Assembly (NCBI GenBank): GCA_037043455.1 | Contig: JAWPHD010010193.1 | Location: 1 to 64,000, forward strand | DNA from: Cyrtodaria siliqua | Taxonomy: Eukaryota; Mollusca; Bivalvia; Adapedonta; Hiatellidae | Reading direction: 5' to 3' | DNA length: 64,000 nt | Shown here: positions 46,299-58,745 of the stretch, one piece after another | Numbering within the stretch: position 1 is the first letter of the stretch | How the letters are laid out: each line of letters begins with the position of its first letter | Made by a program: the position numbers and the translations under genes | The notes under the pieces: model-generated | Databases searched by the model: none | Told to the model about the DNA's origin: nothing | The model's input: the letters and a program-made list of their open reading frames with translations, nothing else

Positions 46299-47893
46299 TT
46301 TTAGCTCAACTGATCAGAGATCAGCGGAGCTTATGCCGTGGTGCGGCGTCCGTCGTCCGTCTGTCCGTCTGTCCGTCTGTCTGTCTGTCCGTAAACTTTT
46401 ATTTGTAGCGACTTCACAGCTGAAACCTACTGGATGGATATTCATGAAACTTTACAGAAATGTTGCCCATAAAGTCTAGTTGATCCTAGCAAAAATTCAT
46501 GTTGATGTGAAATCCAAGATGGCCGCCAAAGCTAAAAATAGAGTTTTAAAATACAAGTTTGTAGCGACTTCTTCTTGAAAACTATAAGTGATATTGATAT
46601 GGGACTTTTTCTAAAAGGATCAGCATGACATGATGTTGATCCTAGTCAAAAATCGTTTTGATTCAACGTTAAACATGGCTGCCAGCGGCCATCTTTGTTT
46701 ACATAGAGTTATATAGTAAAAACTTGTAGCGACTTCTTCTCTGAAACTACTTGGCGGATTGTCATGAAACTTTACAGGAATGTTGCTCTTGATGTCTAAT
46801 TGATCCTAAAAAAAATTTCAGGTCGGCCGGAAATTCAAGATGGCCGTCACAGCTAAAAATAGATTTTTAAAAAATAAGTTTGTAGCGACTACTTCTTCAA
46901 AACTATAAGTGATATTGATATGGGACTTTTTCTAAAATGATCAGCATTACATGATGTTGATCCTAGTCAAAAATCGTTTTGATTCAACATTAAACATGGC
47001 TGCCAGCGGCCATCTTTGTTTACATAGAGTTATATAGTAAAAACTTGTAGCGACTACTCCTCTGAAACTACTTGGCGGATTGTCATGAAACTTTACAGGA
47101 ATGTTGCTCTTGATGTCTAATTGATCCTATCAAAATTTCAGGTCGGCCGGAAATTCAAGATGGCCGTCACAGCTAAAAATAGATTTTTAAAAAATAAGTT
47201 TGTAGCGACTACTTCTTGAAAACTATAAGTGATATTGATATGGGACTTTTTCTAAAATGATCAGCATGACATGATGTAGATCCTTGTGGAAAAATATTTT
47301 GATTCGACGTTAAACATGGCTGCCAGTGGCCATCTTTGGTTACATAGAGTTATATAGTAAAAACTTGTAGCGACTACTCCTCTGAAACTACTTGACGGAT
47401 GTTCATGAAACTTCACAGGAATGTTGCTCTTGATGTCTAATTGATCCTAGAAAAATTTCAGGTCGGCAGGAAATTCAAGATGGCCGCCACAGCTAAAAAT
47501 AGATTTAAAATAAATAAGTTTGTAGCGACTACTTCTTCAAAACAATAAGAGATATTGATATGGGACTTTTTCTAAAATGATCAGTATGACATGATGTTGG
47601 TCCTTGTCGAAAATCGTTTTGATTTGACCTTAAACATGGCTGCTTTGTTTACATAGAGTTATATAATGAAAACTTGTTGGGACTACTTCTTTGAAACTAC
47701 TTGACGGATTTTCATGAAACTTCACAGGAATGTTGCTCTTAATGTCTTATTGATCTTAGCAAAATTTCAGGTCGACCGGAAATTCAAGATGGCCGCCACG
47801 GTTAAAAATAGATTTTCAAAAAACAAGTCTGTAGCGACTACTTCCTGAAATCAAAATCAATCAGTAGAGCTTCAAGGTCATTGACCTCTTGTT
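46299..47893 (+). mobile_element. rolling-circle-type array, family B, copy 3 (complete)
   Basis: 5' TTTTAGCTCAACTGATCAGA, a long CCGTCTGTCCGTCTGTCTGT tract, then about nine half-units alternating 154 and 166 bp (GTAGCGACTA at 46407, 46561, 46727, 46881, 47047 and on). 3' TCAGTAGAGCTTC, AAGGTCATTGACCT, CTTGTT. Confidence 0.85.
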
Positions 47894-48646
47894 ATTAACA
47901 AGTAATCGTTGATGTAAGCAAGTTCAGTTCAAATACAAAGTTAATCGGTTACTTAACCCCCCTACACGAATCCTATTTCTGCAGGATGTCGAATCTTAAG
48001 TATCACTACTATGATGATTATACATTGGTCAACGTTTGATTGGTCAATTGAATGACACTACTTAATGAGGAAACAAAAGCATCCTACGTCTTTTGATAAC
48101 TAAAGTTCAAATATCATCCATGTCCTGGTATACAGGATGGTGTCACTTAACCACTTATGAACATGTATAATTCAATGGCTAGATTCTACCAGTCATAGAA
48201 ATATAATATCAGCGTTAGTAAAATACCCATAAAACGAGAAATGATGATGTATAAGTCCCCCATGCATGACTGTTACAATATACAAGCCGGTTTAATGTCA
48301 AAATGTTCATTGATAAATAAGTAGAGATGCCAATATTGATGGTTGATAAAAACATCAAGATTGCCGTGGGTCCCTTTAACTTCCTTTTTTTTGCTGACCA
48401 ATCCACCGAAAAAGATGTCTTATCAACTAATAATGCATGTCTATCTGACATCACATGGTCTATTCATCAAAATGCATGTCCAAAAAATATACCCCTATAT
48501 TTACAAAAATGACCCCTCAGTTAATCCATAGCGGGTCAAGGGATGACCCCTAAAAATTTTGAGTCCTGCAGAAAGACTGATTTATATAATATAAACCACA
48601 AAATACAATAGTTTCAAATGAACCCCATGCTAATTTTCTTCCCCAG
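47894..48646. other. EBP2 intron, no gene seen
   Basis: Nothing recognised apart from the acceptor TTTTCTTCCCCAG before the next exon. Confidence 0.45.
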
Positions 48647-48763
48647 GCTGGTATGAAACAAAAACTAGACGTGCTGAAGCAGTCCCTGGCATGGATAGAG
48701 AGGCTAGATGTGACCAATGACCCTGCCCCCCCCCCCCCCCCCCCCCCACCCCGAATAACAATT
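48647..48763 (+). CDS. EBNA1BP2: EBP2 exon (right copy), WIERLDVT segment with poly-C tract
   Basis: Acceptor TTCTTCCCCAG, donor GTAAGT at 48764. Reads AGMKQKLDVLKQSLAWIERL then DVTNDPA, eight prolines, RITI: 39 codons, phase 0 at both ends. Matches human GLKQCLAEFKRDLEWVERLD. The prolines come from 22 consecutive C (48726-48747), so the frame after them depends on the exact tract length, which assemblies often get wrong. The residues after the tract match nothing. Confidence 0.85.
48726..48747 (+). repeat. 22-base C homopolymer in an EBP2 exon
   Basis: Uninterrupted run of 22 C inside the coding exon, giving a polyproline stretch. Prone to length variation and to sequencing error. Confidence 0.97.
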
Positions 48764-48972
48764 GTAAGTACTAGAAGTAGCTTAAAGGGACACACGGCAA
48801 TCTTGATTGAGTTTGAACTGGGTGTCTCGATTTATATATCCTGTATCATTTTTTGGCGAAAACGGTATTGTTTGCGATGCTTGTAATGTTTGTATTTACA
48901 ATCGAGCATCAACGATGATCAAGAGCAATTGCTCAGTAGGAAAACATCAAATTATATCGGCAACGCGCATTG

Positions 48973-51727
48973 TTAGCTCTACTGGCCGAAGGCTTATGGG
49001 ATGGCGAGTTGTCCGTCTTCCGTCCTTTCGTCTGTTAACTTTTGCCTTGTGAACACTCTAGGGCCTTCATTATTAATAGAATCTTTACTAAACTTTGTCA
49101 GTGTCCTTTATGTCAATGAATGCTCGGACAAGCTCGAACAAGTTCGAAAACCAACGGCGATAATATTTCACCAGAGTTATGGCCCTTGTTTTGCTGAAAA
49201 ATGCATTTTGAGCCTTGTGAACACTCTAGCACCTTCATTTAGTATTTGATCTTTACCAACTTGCACAGATTGTTAATATCAATGAAAGCTCGTGACAGAT
49301 TCGAAAACCAGCCAAATCAGATCAGTAACACCGGAGTTATGTCCCTTTTTTTCCTGAAAATTGCTATTTTCTGCTTGTGATGCTCTAACACCTTCATTTA
49401 CTATTTGATCGTTACCAAACTTGCACAGATTGTTAATACCAATGATAGCTTGGACAAGTTCGAAATCAGCTAAATTGGGTCAGTAACACCAGAGTTATGG
49501 CCCATGTTTTTTTCAAAAAATTTCAATTTTCTGCCCTTGTGACACTCTTGCACTTCATTTATTATTTGATCTTTACCAAACAGATTGTTAATATCAATGA
49601 AAGCTCAAACAAGTTCAAAAACCAGCTAAATCGGATCAGTAACACCGGAGTTATGCTCTTGTTTTTTCTGAAAAATGCTATTTTCTGCCTTGTGAACACT
49701 CTTGGGCCTTCAATATTAATCGGACCTTTACTTAACTTTGCCAGTGTCTTCGTATCAATGAAAGAACGGACAAGTTCGAAAACCTGTAAGATCGAAATAA
49801 TTTCACCGAGTTACGGCCCTTGTTTTGCTGAAAAATGCCATATTAAGCCTTGTGAACACTCTAGCACCTTCATTTATTATTTGATCTTTACCAACTTGCA
49901 CAGATTGTTAATATCAATGAAAGCTCGGACAAGTTCGAAAACCAGCTAGATCGGACCCTTGACAGCAGAATTATTGCCCTTGATTTAGTTCAAAATGCTA
50001 TATTTTGCCTCATTAGTATGATAGGACTTCATCCGATCTTTAACAAACTTTACCAGATTGTTTATATAAATGAAAGCTCGGACAAGTTCGAAAACCAGCT
50101 AGATCGGACCATTAACAGCTGAGTTATGGCCTTGATTTAGTTAAAAATGCTATATTGTGCCTCGTTAAGACGATAGGTTCTTTATCTTTCATTTAATCTT
50201 TACCAAACTTTACCAGATTGTTTATATCAAATGAAAGCTCAGACAATTTTGAAGACCAGCCAGATCGGTCCAGTAACAGCGGAGTTATGGCCCTTCATTA
50301 GTTTAAAAATGCTATATTTTGCCTCGTTAATTTGATAGGGCTTTCATCTGATCTTTACAAAACTTAACCTGATTGTTTATATCATGACAGCTCAGACAAT
50401 TTCGAAACCAGCCAGATCGGACCAGTAACAGATGGGTTATGGCCCTTGATTTAGTTAAAAATGCTATATTTTGCCTCGTTAAGATGATAGGGCCTTCATT
50501 TTTCATGCGATCTTTATGAACTTACTAGATTGTTAATATCAATGAAAGCTCGGTCAAGTTCGAAAACCAGCCAGATCCTACCAGTAACAGTTGAGTTATG
50601 GCCCTTGATTTAGGTAAAAATCCTATATTTTGCCTCGTTAAGACGATAGGGCCTTCATCTTTCATCCGATCTTTAAGAAACTTTACCAGATTCTTAATAT
50701 AAATGAAAGCTTGGACAAGTTCGAAAACCAACCAGATTGGACCATTTACATCGGAGTCATGGCCCTTGATTTTATATGCTATATCTTGGCCTCATTAAGA
50801 CAAAAGGGCCTTCATTTGGCTTTACAGGAATGATCAGTACCAAGCCTAGTTGTACATAGTCACTGTGGTCCAGTTGAATGATTTTGGCGGAGTTATAGCC
50901 CTTTAAAGGTTTAATACACAAACTTTGTTCCGACTAGTTCTCCTGAACCCCTGGCCGGATTAAACAAAACTTTTTGGGGATGATCGATTCTATGTCTAGT
51001 TGTGCAATCCGGTTGAATGATTTTTGGCGGAGTTATGGCCCTTTAAAGGTTTTAATACACAAACTTTGTTCTGTCACTAGTTCTCCTGAACCCCTGGCCG
51101 GATTTAAACAAAGCTTTTTAGGGATGATCAACTCCATGTCTAGTTGTGCAAATCATTGCTGTATTCCGGTTGAATGCTTTTTTTGGCAGAATTATGGCCC
51201 TTAAAGGTTTTAATACACAAACTTTATCTGATCTACTTCTCCTGAACCCCTAGCCAGATTTCAATGAAACTGTAGGGATGATCAGCACCAAGCCTAGTTG
51301 TGCATGTCTTCGTCACGTTCTGGTTTACAGATATTTGGCAGAGTTATGGCACTTTAAAGAATTTTGATATCACAACTTTTTTCCGGGCTAGTTCTCCTGA
51401 ACCCCTGGCTGGATATAGACGAAACTTGACAAGGATGATCAGTATCCAGCCTAGTTGTGCATATCATTGCCATATTTTGGTTGAATGATTTTTGGCAGAG
51501 TTGTGACCCTTAAAATGTTTTGATACACAAGCTTTGTCCAGATTAGTCTCTTCTGAACTCTTTGCCAGATTTCAGCGAATCTTGGCGAGGATGATCAGTA
51601 CTAAGCCTAGTTGCACCTGTCATTGCCATGTTCTGGTTGAATAATTTTTGAAAGACTTATGGCCCCTTATACATAAACTTTATCTTGAGCCAGTAGAGCG
51701 TTCACAGGCCCTCTTGGTTCTCTTGTT
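48973..51727 (+). mobile_element. rolling-circle-type array, family A, mosaic core
   Basis: 5' TTAGCTCTACTGGCCGAAGG and a short CCGTC tract. About 11 units of ~165 bp follow of the type at 7055-7880. From about 50815 a different core takes over (GATCAGTACCAAGCCTAGTT; TAGTTCTCCTGAACCCCTGG), like family D at 25905. The 3' end GAGCCAGTAGAGCGTTCACA, GGCCCTCTTGG, TTCTCTTGTTT is of family A. It is joined directly to the next element. Confidence 0.8.
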
Positions 51728-53310
51728 TTTAGCTCTACTGATCAGAGATCAGCAGAGCTTATGCCGTGGTGCGGAGTCTGTCGTTCGTCCGTCCGTCAGT
51801 CTGTCTGTCCGTAAATTTTTTTTTGTAGCGACTACTCCTCTGAAACTACTGAATTGATTTTCATGAAACTTTACAGAAATGTTCTCCTTGAAGTCTAGTT
51901 GATCCTAGCAAAAATTCATGTTGATGTGAAATCCAAGATGGCCGCCAAATCTAAAAATAGATTTTAAAAAACAAGTTTGTAGCGACTACTTTTTGAAAAC
52001 TCTAAGTGATATTGATATGGGACTCTTTCTAAAATGATCAGCATGACATGATGTTCGTTCTTGTTGAAAATCGTTTTGATTCGATGTTAAACATGGCTGC
52101 CAGCGGCCATCTTTATTTACATAGAGTTATTTAGTAAAAACTTGTAGGGACTACTCCTCTGAAACTACTTAAAGGATTTCCATGAAACTTCACAGGAATG
52201 TTGCTCTTAATGTCTAAATGATCCTAGCAATATTTCAGGTTGGTCAGAAATTCAAGATGGCCGCCACAGCTTAAAATAGATTTTCAGAAAACAAGTTTGT
52301 AGCGACTACTTCTTGAAAACTATAAGTGATATTGATATGGGACTTTTTCTAAAATGATCAGTATGGAATGATGTTGATCCTTGTTGAAAATTGTTTTGAT
52401 GCGACGTTAAACATGGCTGCCAGCGGCCATCTTTGTTTACATAAGAGTTATATAATGAAAACTTGTAACGACTACTCCTCTGAAACTACTTGACGAATTT
52501 TCATGAAACTTATCACGAATGTTGCTCTTGATGTCTAATTGATCCTAGCAAAACTTCTTGTCAGCTGGAAATTCAAGATGGCCGCCACGGCTAAAAATAG
52601 ATTTTCAAAAAACAAGTTTGTAGCGACTACTTCTTGAAAACTATAAGTGATATTGATATGGGACTTTTTCTAAAATGATCAGTATGGAATGATGTTGATC
52701 CTTGTTGAAAATTGTTTTGATGCGACGTTAAACATGGCTGCCAGCGGCCATCTTTGTTTACATAAGAGTTATATAATGAAAACTTGTAACGACTACTCCT
52801 CTGAAACTACTTGACGAATTTTCATGAAACTTATCACGAATGTTGCTCTTGATGTCTAATTGATCCTAGCAAAACTTCTTGTCAGCTGGAAATTCAAGAT
52901 GGCCGCTATGGCTAAAAATAGATTTTCAAAAGACACGTTTGTAGCTAGCGACTACTTTTTGAAAACTATAAGTGATATTGATATGGGACTTTTTCTAAAA
53001 TTATCAGCATGACATGTTGTTGGTCCTTGTCGGAAATCATTTTGATTCGTTGTTAAACATGGCTGTCAGTGGCCATCTTTGTTTACATAGAGTTATTTAG
53101 TAAAAACTTGTAGCGACTACTCCTCTGTAACTACTCTACGAATTTTCATGAAACTTCACAGGAATGTTACTCTTGATATCTAATTGATCCTAGCAAAATT
53201 TAAGGTTGGCTGGAAATTCAAAATGGCCACCATGGCTAAAAATAGTTTTTCAAAAAACAACTTTGTAGCGCCTACTTCTTGAAAACTATAAGTGATATTG
53301 ATAATTCATT
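51727..53310 (+). mobile_element. rolling-circle-type array, family B, copy 4 (3' truncated)
   Basis: Begins TTTTAGCTCTACTGATCAGA with no gap after the family A end, then CCGTCCGTCAGTCTGTCTGT and about nine half-units. Two adjacent dimers (about 52330-52590 and 52646-52905) are almost identical, which suggests recent unit duplication. It stops mid-unit at about 53303 without a 3' end. Confidence 0.8.
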
Positions 53311-54670
53311 TTACGCTTATTCAGTCACGGATATTTTAAGAACCCGTTAATAAACTTATACTTCTAATTGGCACATACGCTTTATTATATGACCTGAACG
53401 CCTGGATGTAGTTTTGATAAAAGGTTTTGTAATGTAATTTTGTTATTATTTGGCGGGTTAGTTTCTATAGAGTTGACATCTCGTAAAATCTTAGGTAAAA
53501 ATTTATTATCATAGTTTATTGATTATACACCAAACACAAGAACAATGCTAACACAGTGCATACGATTCCCACTTACATATTTTCACTGAAATTTAACCCA
53601 AAATTCAGTCCATACTGTGTTTTGGGACACAAAAAAAAAAGTGGGACTATGCGAGTTTTCAAAAAATATTGAATTGCTTTAAACACACATATACATCATA
53701 ATGAGTTATATGCAAACACATTTTATGAATGTCAAAAACTACCACAAATTTATTTCTCTTTCCAAAGATTTTATTTTGCAAAAAAGGAGTTCAACGCCCG
53801 TACTATTTTACGGCTAATTTACATATTTCGGCTCTTTTTACGTCTGGTTTATGTGAAGAGTACCCCTTGAATTCCTTAATAGATTAAATAGAATAATCTT
53901 CAAAGTCCAGGCGTATTTAATTTTTTTATTACGTCTCATTTCTGGGTGGAATGTTTCGTACAGGAGGGTTTCACTTTGGAAATCCTGTAATTTTAAAGAG
54001 AAAACCCCAATACGATGATACTTTTTACCGTAAACAGCTTTTTTATAAAATTTCGTATTTTATATATAATCCATTTTTGCAATTGATTATTAATATTGAA
54101 TTCTCTACAAAAATCAATTAATATCAGTATTTGAGAGAAGAGTTTCAAGGAAAGGTAAAGGTCCCACGTGATATTTTGGCTACTTCATTGATTCTGATAG
54201 GAATTGTTAGCGTATTAGCCAAATCTAACTTCATATATAACTAAAATAAAGTGTTCTGAATAATCAAGAAGCTAATTTCAGTTTTATATGAATGTGCACG
54301 TGCATTAAATTGAGCCTCGTGTTCCTTCGGTATAATTATTGTTTATGAAAATGTTTGGTTTGTAAAACTCGATCAATGACTCGAAGGGATTGTGTTTTAA
54401 TTAATTATAAATATTATTCATCTTGCTAGAATTCAATAAAAGTATATTTATTATAGCCTTATATCATTATTTAAATTAATATTTGTGATTTATACTACAA
54501 AAACTAGCCAAATCATTTACCGGTAGTCCAAATCATATATACCAAACAATTTCAATAACAACAATAAATCTGACAGATCATGGGACACCCATAGTTAGTC
54601 CAGATTGTCTGCAGTCACTTTAAATAGAGTTTACCTAAACCTGATAAATAAAACATAAAACAGGGGAAAA
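53311..54670. other. non-coding region downstream of the TRIM gene
   Basis: No gene. TTTATT at about 54447 could act as a - strand poly(A) signal (AATAAA) for the TRIM gene, some 380 bp after its stop. Confidence 0.4.
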
Positions 54671-54824
54671 GTCTGATTAAGTCAAGCAAAACGTGAAGGA
54701 TATGCCATTCTTGTATAGTGTTATTCTCAATGAACTATAGGACTGTGGTCTGATTAAGTCAAGCAAAACGTGAAGGATATGCCATTCTTGTATAGTGTTA
54801 TTCACAATGAACTATAGGACTGTG
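54671..54824. repeat. 77-bp direct duplication next to the TRIM stop codon
   Basis: GTCTGATTAAGTCAAGCAAA ... GGACTGTG occurs twice in tandem (54671 and 54748) with one difference. A third start, GTCTGACTACTTCC, runs into the TRIM 3' coding end. Confidence 0.95.
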
Positions 54825-54830
54825 GTCTGA

Positions 54831-56223
54831 CTACTTCCTGATCAAGTTAAACACTTTGATGAGATTTGTACCCCACATGGTAACAATCAGTCTGGCATTG
54901 TCACCATCATAACAAAGTGCGCATGGATACTGTATCCCATCTGTCTGTGATAGGAGCACCTGAACCTTCCTCCCTTGGTTGTCGATCTGGATAATGTTGT
55001 TACTATATAAACCAGCGACCAGCAGGTTGTCATTCTCCAACACACATACTCCCCAGGCAATATCCAGATCTGGGTCAGTGAAGGTGGCTTGTAGGTGTCC
55101 CTGTCTGTCTATAGTTATTACTCCTTTTATTTCATCTGTGACATGGATCTGGTTTCCAGTGTTGCTAACACTAATGTGTTGTGGATTACTGAATATGCTC
55201 TGTCCAGCTGAGTCATTCTGGAATATGCGGAGGTGGTCTCCTGTCAGGCTGTATGCATATACTCTCTCCTCACCAGAGACAAACAACTCACCATTGCTGA
55301 AGGTCACATATCCGCAATGAAAGTCCACCTGGAATGATCTTGTGAGTTTCAATTTGTCAGCAGTCGACACCAGTTGTATCTTTTTATTTGGACGCAATGC
55401 CACAGCAACTTCTGTAGGCCCGGTACTACACACTCCCCATGGACCTTGTAAGGCACAATGGTCCACTACCTTGTAGGACTGGTCTAGTCTCTTCAGCTTG
55501 TTGTTATTCTTATCTGATATAATCACTGATCCATCTTCAAGTAGGCAGCACCCCAGTATGACGCAGGTGCCCTTATCAACATTAGTCTTGACATTGTAAT
55601 CACCGTGGAGGGTGGCAGAATTGAATGGCTTACTCACTCTCACCTTGACATTTGACTGGCTTTGGAATTCAGGGCTGAGTTGTTGCTTTTGTGGAGTTTT
55701 GATGTCCCCTATTGATTTCAGATTCATGAAATAAGCTGTGATGTTGGTGTTGACGTCGAACACGAGTGTTTCTCCACTTGCTGATGTTACCAGTTCATGC
55801 AGTAATCGGCTTCCATTGTCCTTCTTGCTCTTTCCTTGTTTCACATAGAGGAAGAGTTCTGATTCATCTTTGCAGCTATGAACGTTCTTTATATTGGCTT
55901 CCAGTGCCGACGTCATATCTTGCAGTTGTTGAATATCATTATTTATTGCCTTTTCCATCTCCAGGGCTTTAGTGTGGACGTCATCTTTGGCCTTCTTCAC
56001 TAGGGTATCTAAATGCTTGACAGTGTTGCTACGGAAATGATCAATGTCATTTAGACACTTGGTCTTCTCTTTTTGAATTCTTTTTAAATCTTCTTGACGA
56101 GAATTCTTCGATTTGGCGAGTTCAAGCTTCACTTGTTTCATTCCATCTGTGACATCTTTGAGTTCTTGACTGGTCTTGATGCCTTTGGAGACGTTGGGTA
56201 CGAAATCAACGCCTTTGCACAGC
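54831..56223 (-). CDS. TRIM-like protein, exon 2: coiled coil and NHL-type propeller
   Basis: Second and last exon of a 577-aa protein (first exon 60848-60508). Acceptor TATTCAG on the - strand precedes 56223. The split Arg codon joins DHR to LCKGVDFVPNVSKGIK in frame, and the 341 + 1393 nt total divides by three. About residues 115-260 are a heptad-rich coiled coil (TDGMKQVKLELAKSKNSRQE onward) for oligomerisation. About 330-577 form a beta-propeller of NHL type (LEDGSVIISDKNNNKLKRLD; GPWGVCSTGPTEVAVAL; ISVSNTGNQIHVTDE; AWGVCVLENDNLLVAGLYSN). Such propellers bind RNA or protein partners. The family is strongly expanded in bivalves. Lying antisense inside an EBP2 intron, the gene presumably has its own promoter. 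The partner is unknown. Confidence 0.9.
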
Positions 56224-56790
56224 CTGAATAATATATAATACAACATTTTATATACTGTATTCATAATAATGAAATACGTGGAAGTACGAATTTATAAAGT
56301 GTGGATAGTTGTGAAGAAGAACCACCCTCCCACCCTCCTCCCCCCAATAATCGACTTTGCCAAAGGCCAGCCAAGCCAAGCTTATGTGATGGTGCATTGT
56401 TTGTGTTGTCATTGTATGTCCATACTTCTTTGATAAGATGTCAAATGAGTTTGTCCATAGACAAAATCGACATCAAAATCGGCATGTTCATTCAAGTTAT
56501 TGTCCATTGTCAGATTATAATTTCAGCTTGTTTTTAAAAGCAAAAACTTTATGAAACGGCTTCTGAGATTTAGCAAAAAATATTTAAGATCATCATATTA
56601 ATTTATTAAGCATTTTTGAATTTACACAAAATTTGATTTGCAGATTTGTTTCCATAAGCCTCTGAGCAGTCTTAAAATGAGCAAAATTAAGCTTTTTACC
56701 TTGATAATGTCAAAATAACGGAATTTCTGATTTAAATGGTTTCTGAACAATATCTTCAGTTAGGAATGAGTTCAGTTAGGAATGAGATAT
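56224..56790. other. TRIM intron, first part
   Basis: No gene recognised. A short CCTCCCACCCTCCTCCCCCC tract lies near 56324-56346. Confidence 0.45.
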
Positions 56791-57350
56791 TTGTCCAAAA
56801 CTTGCTGTCGAGGTAGCTTATACGCAAATAAAGCTTGGTATTACATTTGAGGTCACTGGGTCAAGGTCACTGTTACTAAAAATAGAAAAATATTTTTTGG
56901 CCAATAACTGTAGTTATGAATAAGATATTGCAACAAAAATTATTGTGTATATGGAAAGGAATCTTGGTATTGCATTTGAGGTCACTCAGGTCAAGGTCAC
57001 TGTAACTAAAAATAGAAAAATGTTTTCCGGACAATAAATTAGTTAGAAAACAATCTTGGTTTAAACATATTTTATTTTTTCAATGGTTTACAACATTTCA
57101 TATATACATAGTACAATCGTATTAAAGGAGTAGAACGAAAGCAGACTGCTTATAGAATTCTTCTCCTCGAAAACAATCTTGTTGAGTATGTATCTTATAT
57201 GGAAAGGAAGCTTAGTATTGCATTTGAGGTCACTTTGTTCAAGGTCAAGGTCACTGTTACTAAAAATAGGAAAACAGTTTCCAGCCAATAACTTTAGTTA
57301 GAAATGAGATATTGGAAAAAAACTTCGCTATTTAGTAATGCTGTTAGTAA
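56791..57350 (+). repeat. tandem core repeats with GGTCAAGGTCACTG
   Basis: Three to four diverged units of about 145-250 bp sharing GCATTTGAGGTCACT, TCAAGGTCACTGTTACTAAA and CCAATAACTTTAGTTAG. Resembles the rolling-circle cores but lacks recognisable ends. Confidence 0.65.
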
Positions 57351-57833
57351 AAATAGAAAAGAAAAAAATCTGCGGATTCTAGTTTCCATAAGGCCTTTGA
57401 TGGATTCAAATGTATGCATGAGTTACGGAGTATTTTTCCCTAGATTATGTCGAAATAAGAGAACTTGGCTTGTTTATGTTATAACTTACCATATTTGAAA
57501 TGAAGAGTTATTTCAATAAAATCTTCCACAAATTCAACAACAAAGTAAAAAATAATTGCATTCATTAGGGGGTTTATATATTGCTTTTGATTATATCAAA
57601 ATAAATAAAATAACATTTTGATTAGGCCTTACCTTTGTAGTTACGGCTTCTGTTTTCAACCAATTTTGATTTGATTGATAAGTTGAGCACATTTGAAGCA
57701 TTGGTTACAGAGTTATTGCCCTTGATTTTTGAACCCGATATAAATGGATCAGATTTTTATGAAATTTTACTTGAAAGTTTATTACAATTAATTTTGGATA
57801 GGTAGGTAGGGAAATATGATGTATATATATATA

Positions 57834-58061
57834 CACTACTCAACTTTTATAATCGGTCACCCTGGTTTTTTGAAAATAACACAAAACTGAAAATCATACC
57901 AATATTTTATTAAGTTTATTAAAAAGGTTTTAGTCCAATCAAGGCAGATAAAATTTTATAAATTACTAGCAATATTTGTTAAACGATACCAAATGAAAAT
58001 ATGAATTATTAAAAAATATCTAATTCTTTGAAAAGTGACCGTTTATAAAAGTGGAGTAGTG
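57834..58061. mobile_element. 228-bp Tc1/mariner-type MITE
   Basis: CACTACTCAACTTTTATAAT (57834-57853) and its diverged inverse TTTATAAAAGTGGAGTAGTG (58042-58061), with GGTCA and TGACC just inside, flanked on both sides by TA in TATATATA tracts. The ends and TA target fit Tc1/mariner. No transposase. Confidence 0.85.
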
Positions 58062-58232
58062 TATATATATATATAGTTTCTTTTTTTTAAAGTAAAATTC
58101 AACTTATGCATAGGGTTAAAGTACATTTTTGTTAGAACCACACTGAATTGATTATTGATTGAAATTTGGACAAATAAATGTTGTTCATCAACATGTAAGT
58201 TATTTAGTGTCACCCTAGAGAGAGTGGAAGGG

Positions 58233-58540
58233 TACATAGGAACCTGGGAACCTGCCCTACTCTTACTTAGGGACTGGGAACCTGCCCTACTCTGACATAG
58301 GAACCTGGGAACCTGCCCTACTCTTACTTAGGAACTTGGGAACCTGCCCTACTCTTATATAGGAACCTGGGAACCTGCCCTACTCTTACATAGGACCCTG
58401 GGAACCTGCCTTACTCTTACTAAGAACCTGGGAACCTGCCCTACTCTTACATAGGAACATGGGAACCTGCCCTACTCTTACTTAGGAACCTGCCCTACTC
58501 TAACATAGGAACCTGGGAACTTGACCTACTCTTACTAATG
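58233..58540. repeat. ~32-bp minisatellite, about 10 copies
   Basis: Unit ACATAGGAACCTGGGAACCT then GCCCTACTCTT, with ACATA and ACTTA alternating. Two units are shortened. Confidence 0.92.
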
Positions 58541-58559
58541 AATATATACCTATGGTACT

Positions 58560-58745
58560 TTAACATGCTCGGATGATCGACTCCAAATTACGCAAGACCG
58601 TGGGTTTAGGACCTATCCAATGGACGAGGCTAAGAGAAAGTGTCTTGCTCAAGAACACACCGTCACACCTTAGTGGCGCCGGTGAGGATTAAACCGGGGT
58701 CCTTCTGATTTCAAGTCCACCAATGATATCCAGTGGGCCACTCTA
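58560..58745 (-). repeat. tRNA-derived SINE (minus strand)
   Basis: Read on the - strand it starts GGGCTAGAGTGGCCCACTGG (A-box region) and continues through CCCCGGTTTAATCCTCACC (B-box GGTTTAATCC). A conserved body GTTCTTGAGCAAGACACTTT follows, a phrase widespread in mollusc and other invertebrate SINEs. Confidence 0.7.

Noticed and set aside
49497..49949. 150-aa open frame
   Set aside because: It runs through family A core repeats and shares peptide phrases with other units only because the DNA is repeated.
54979..55320. 113-aa open frame on the + strand
   Set aside because: It is the antisense shadow of the TRIM propeller exon.
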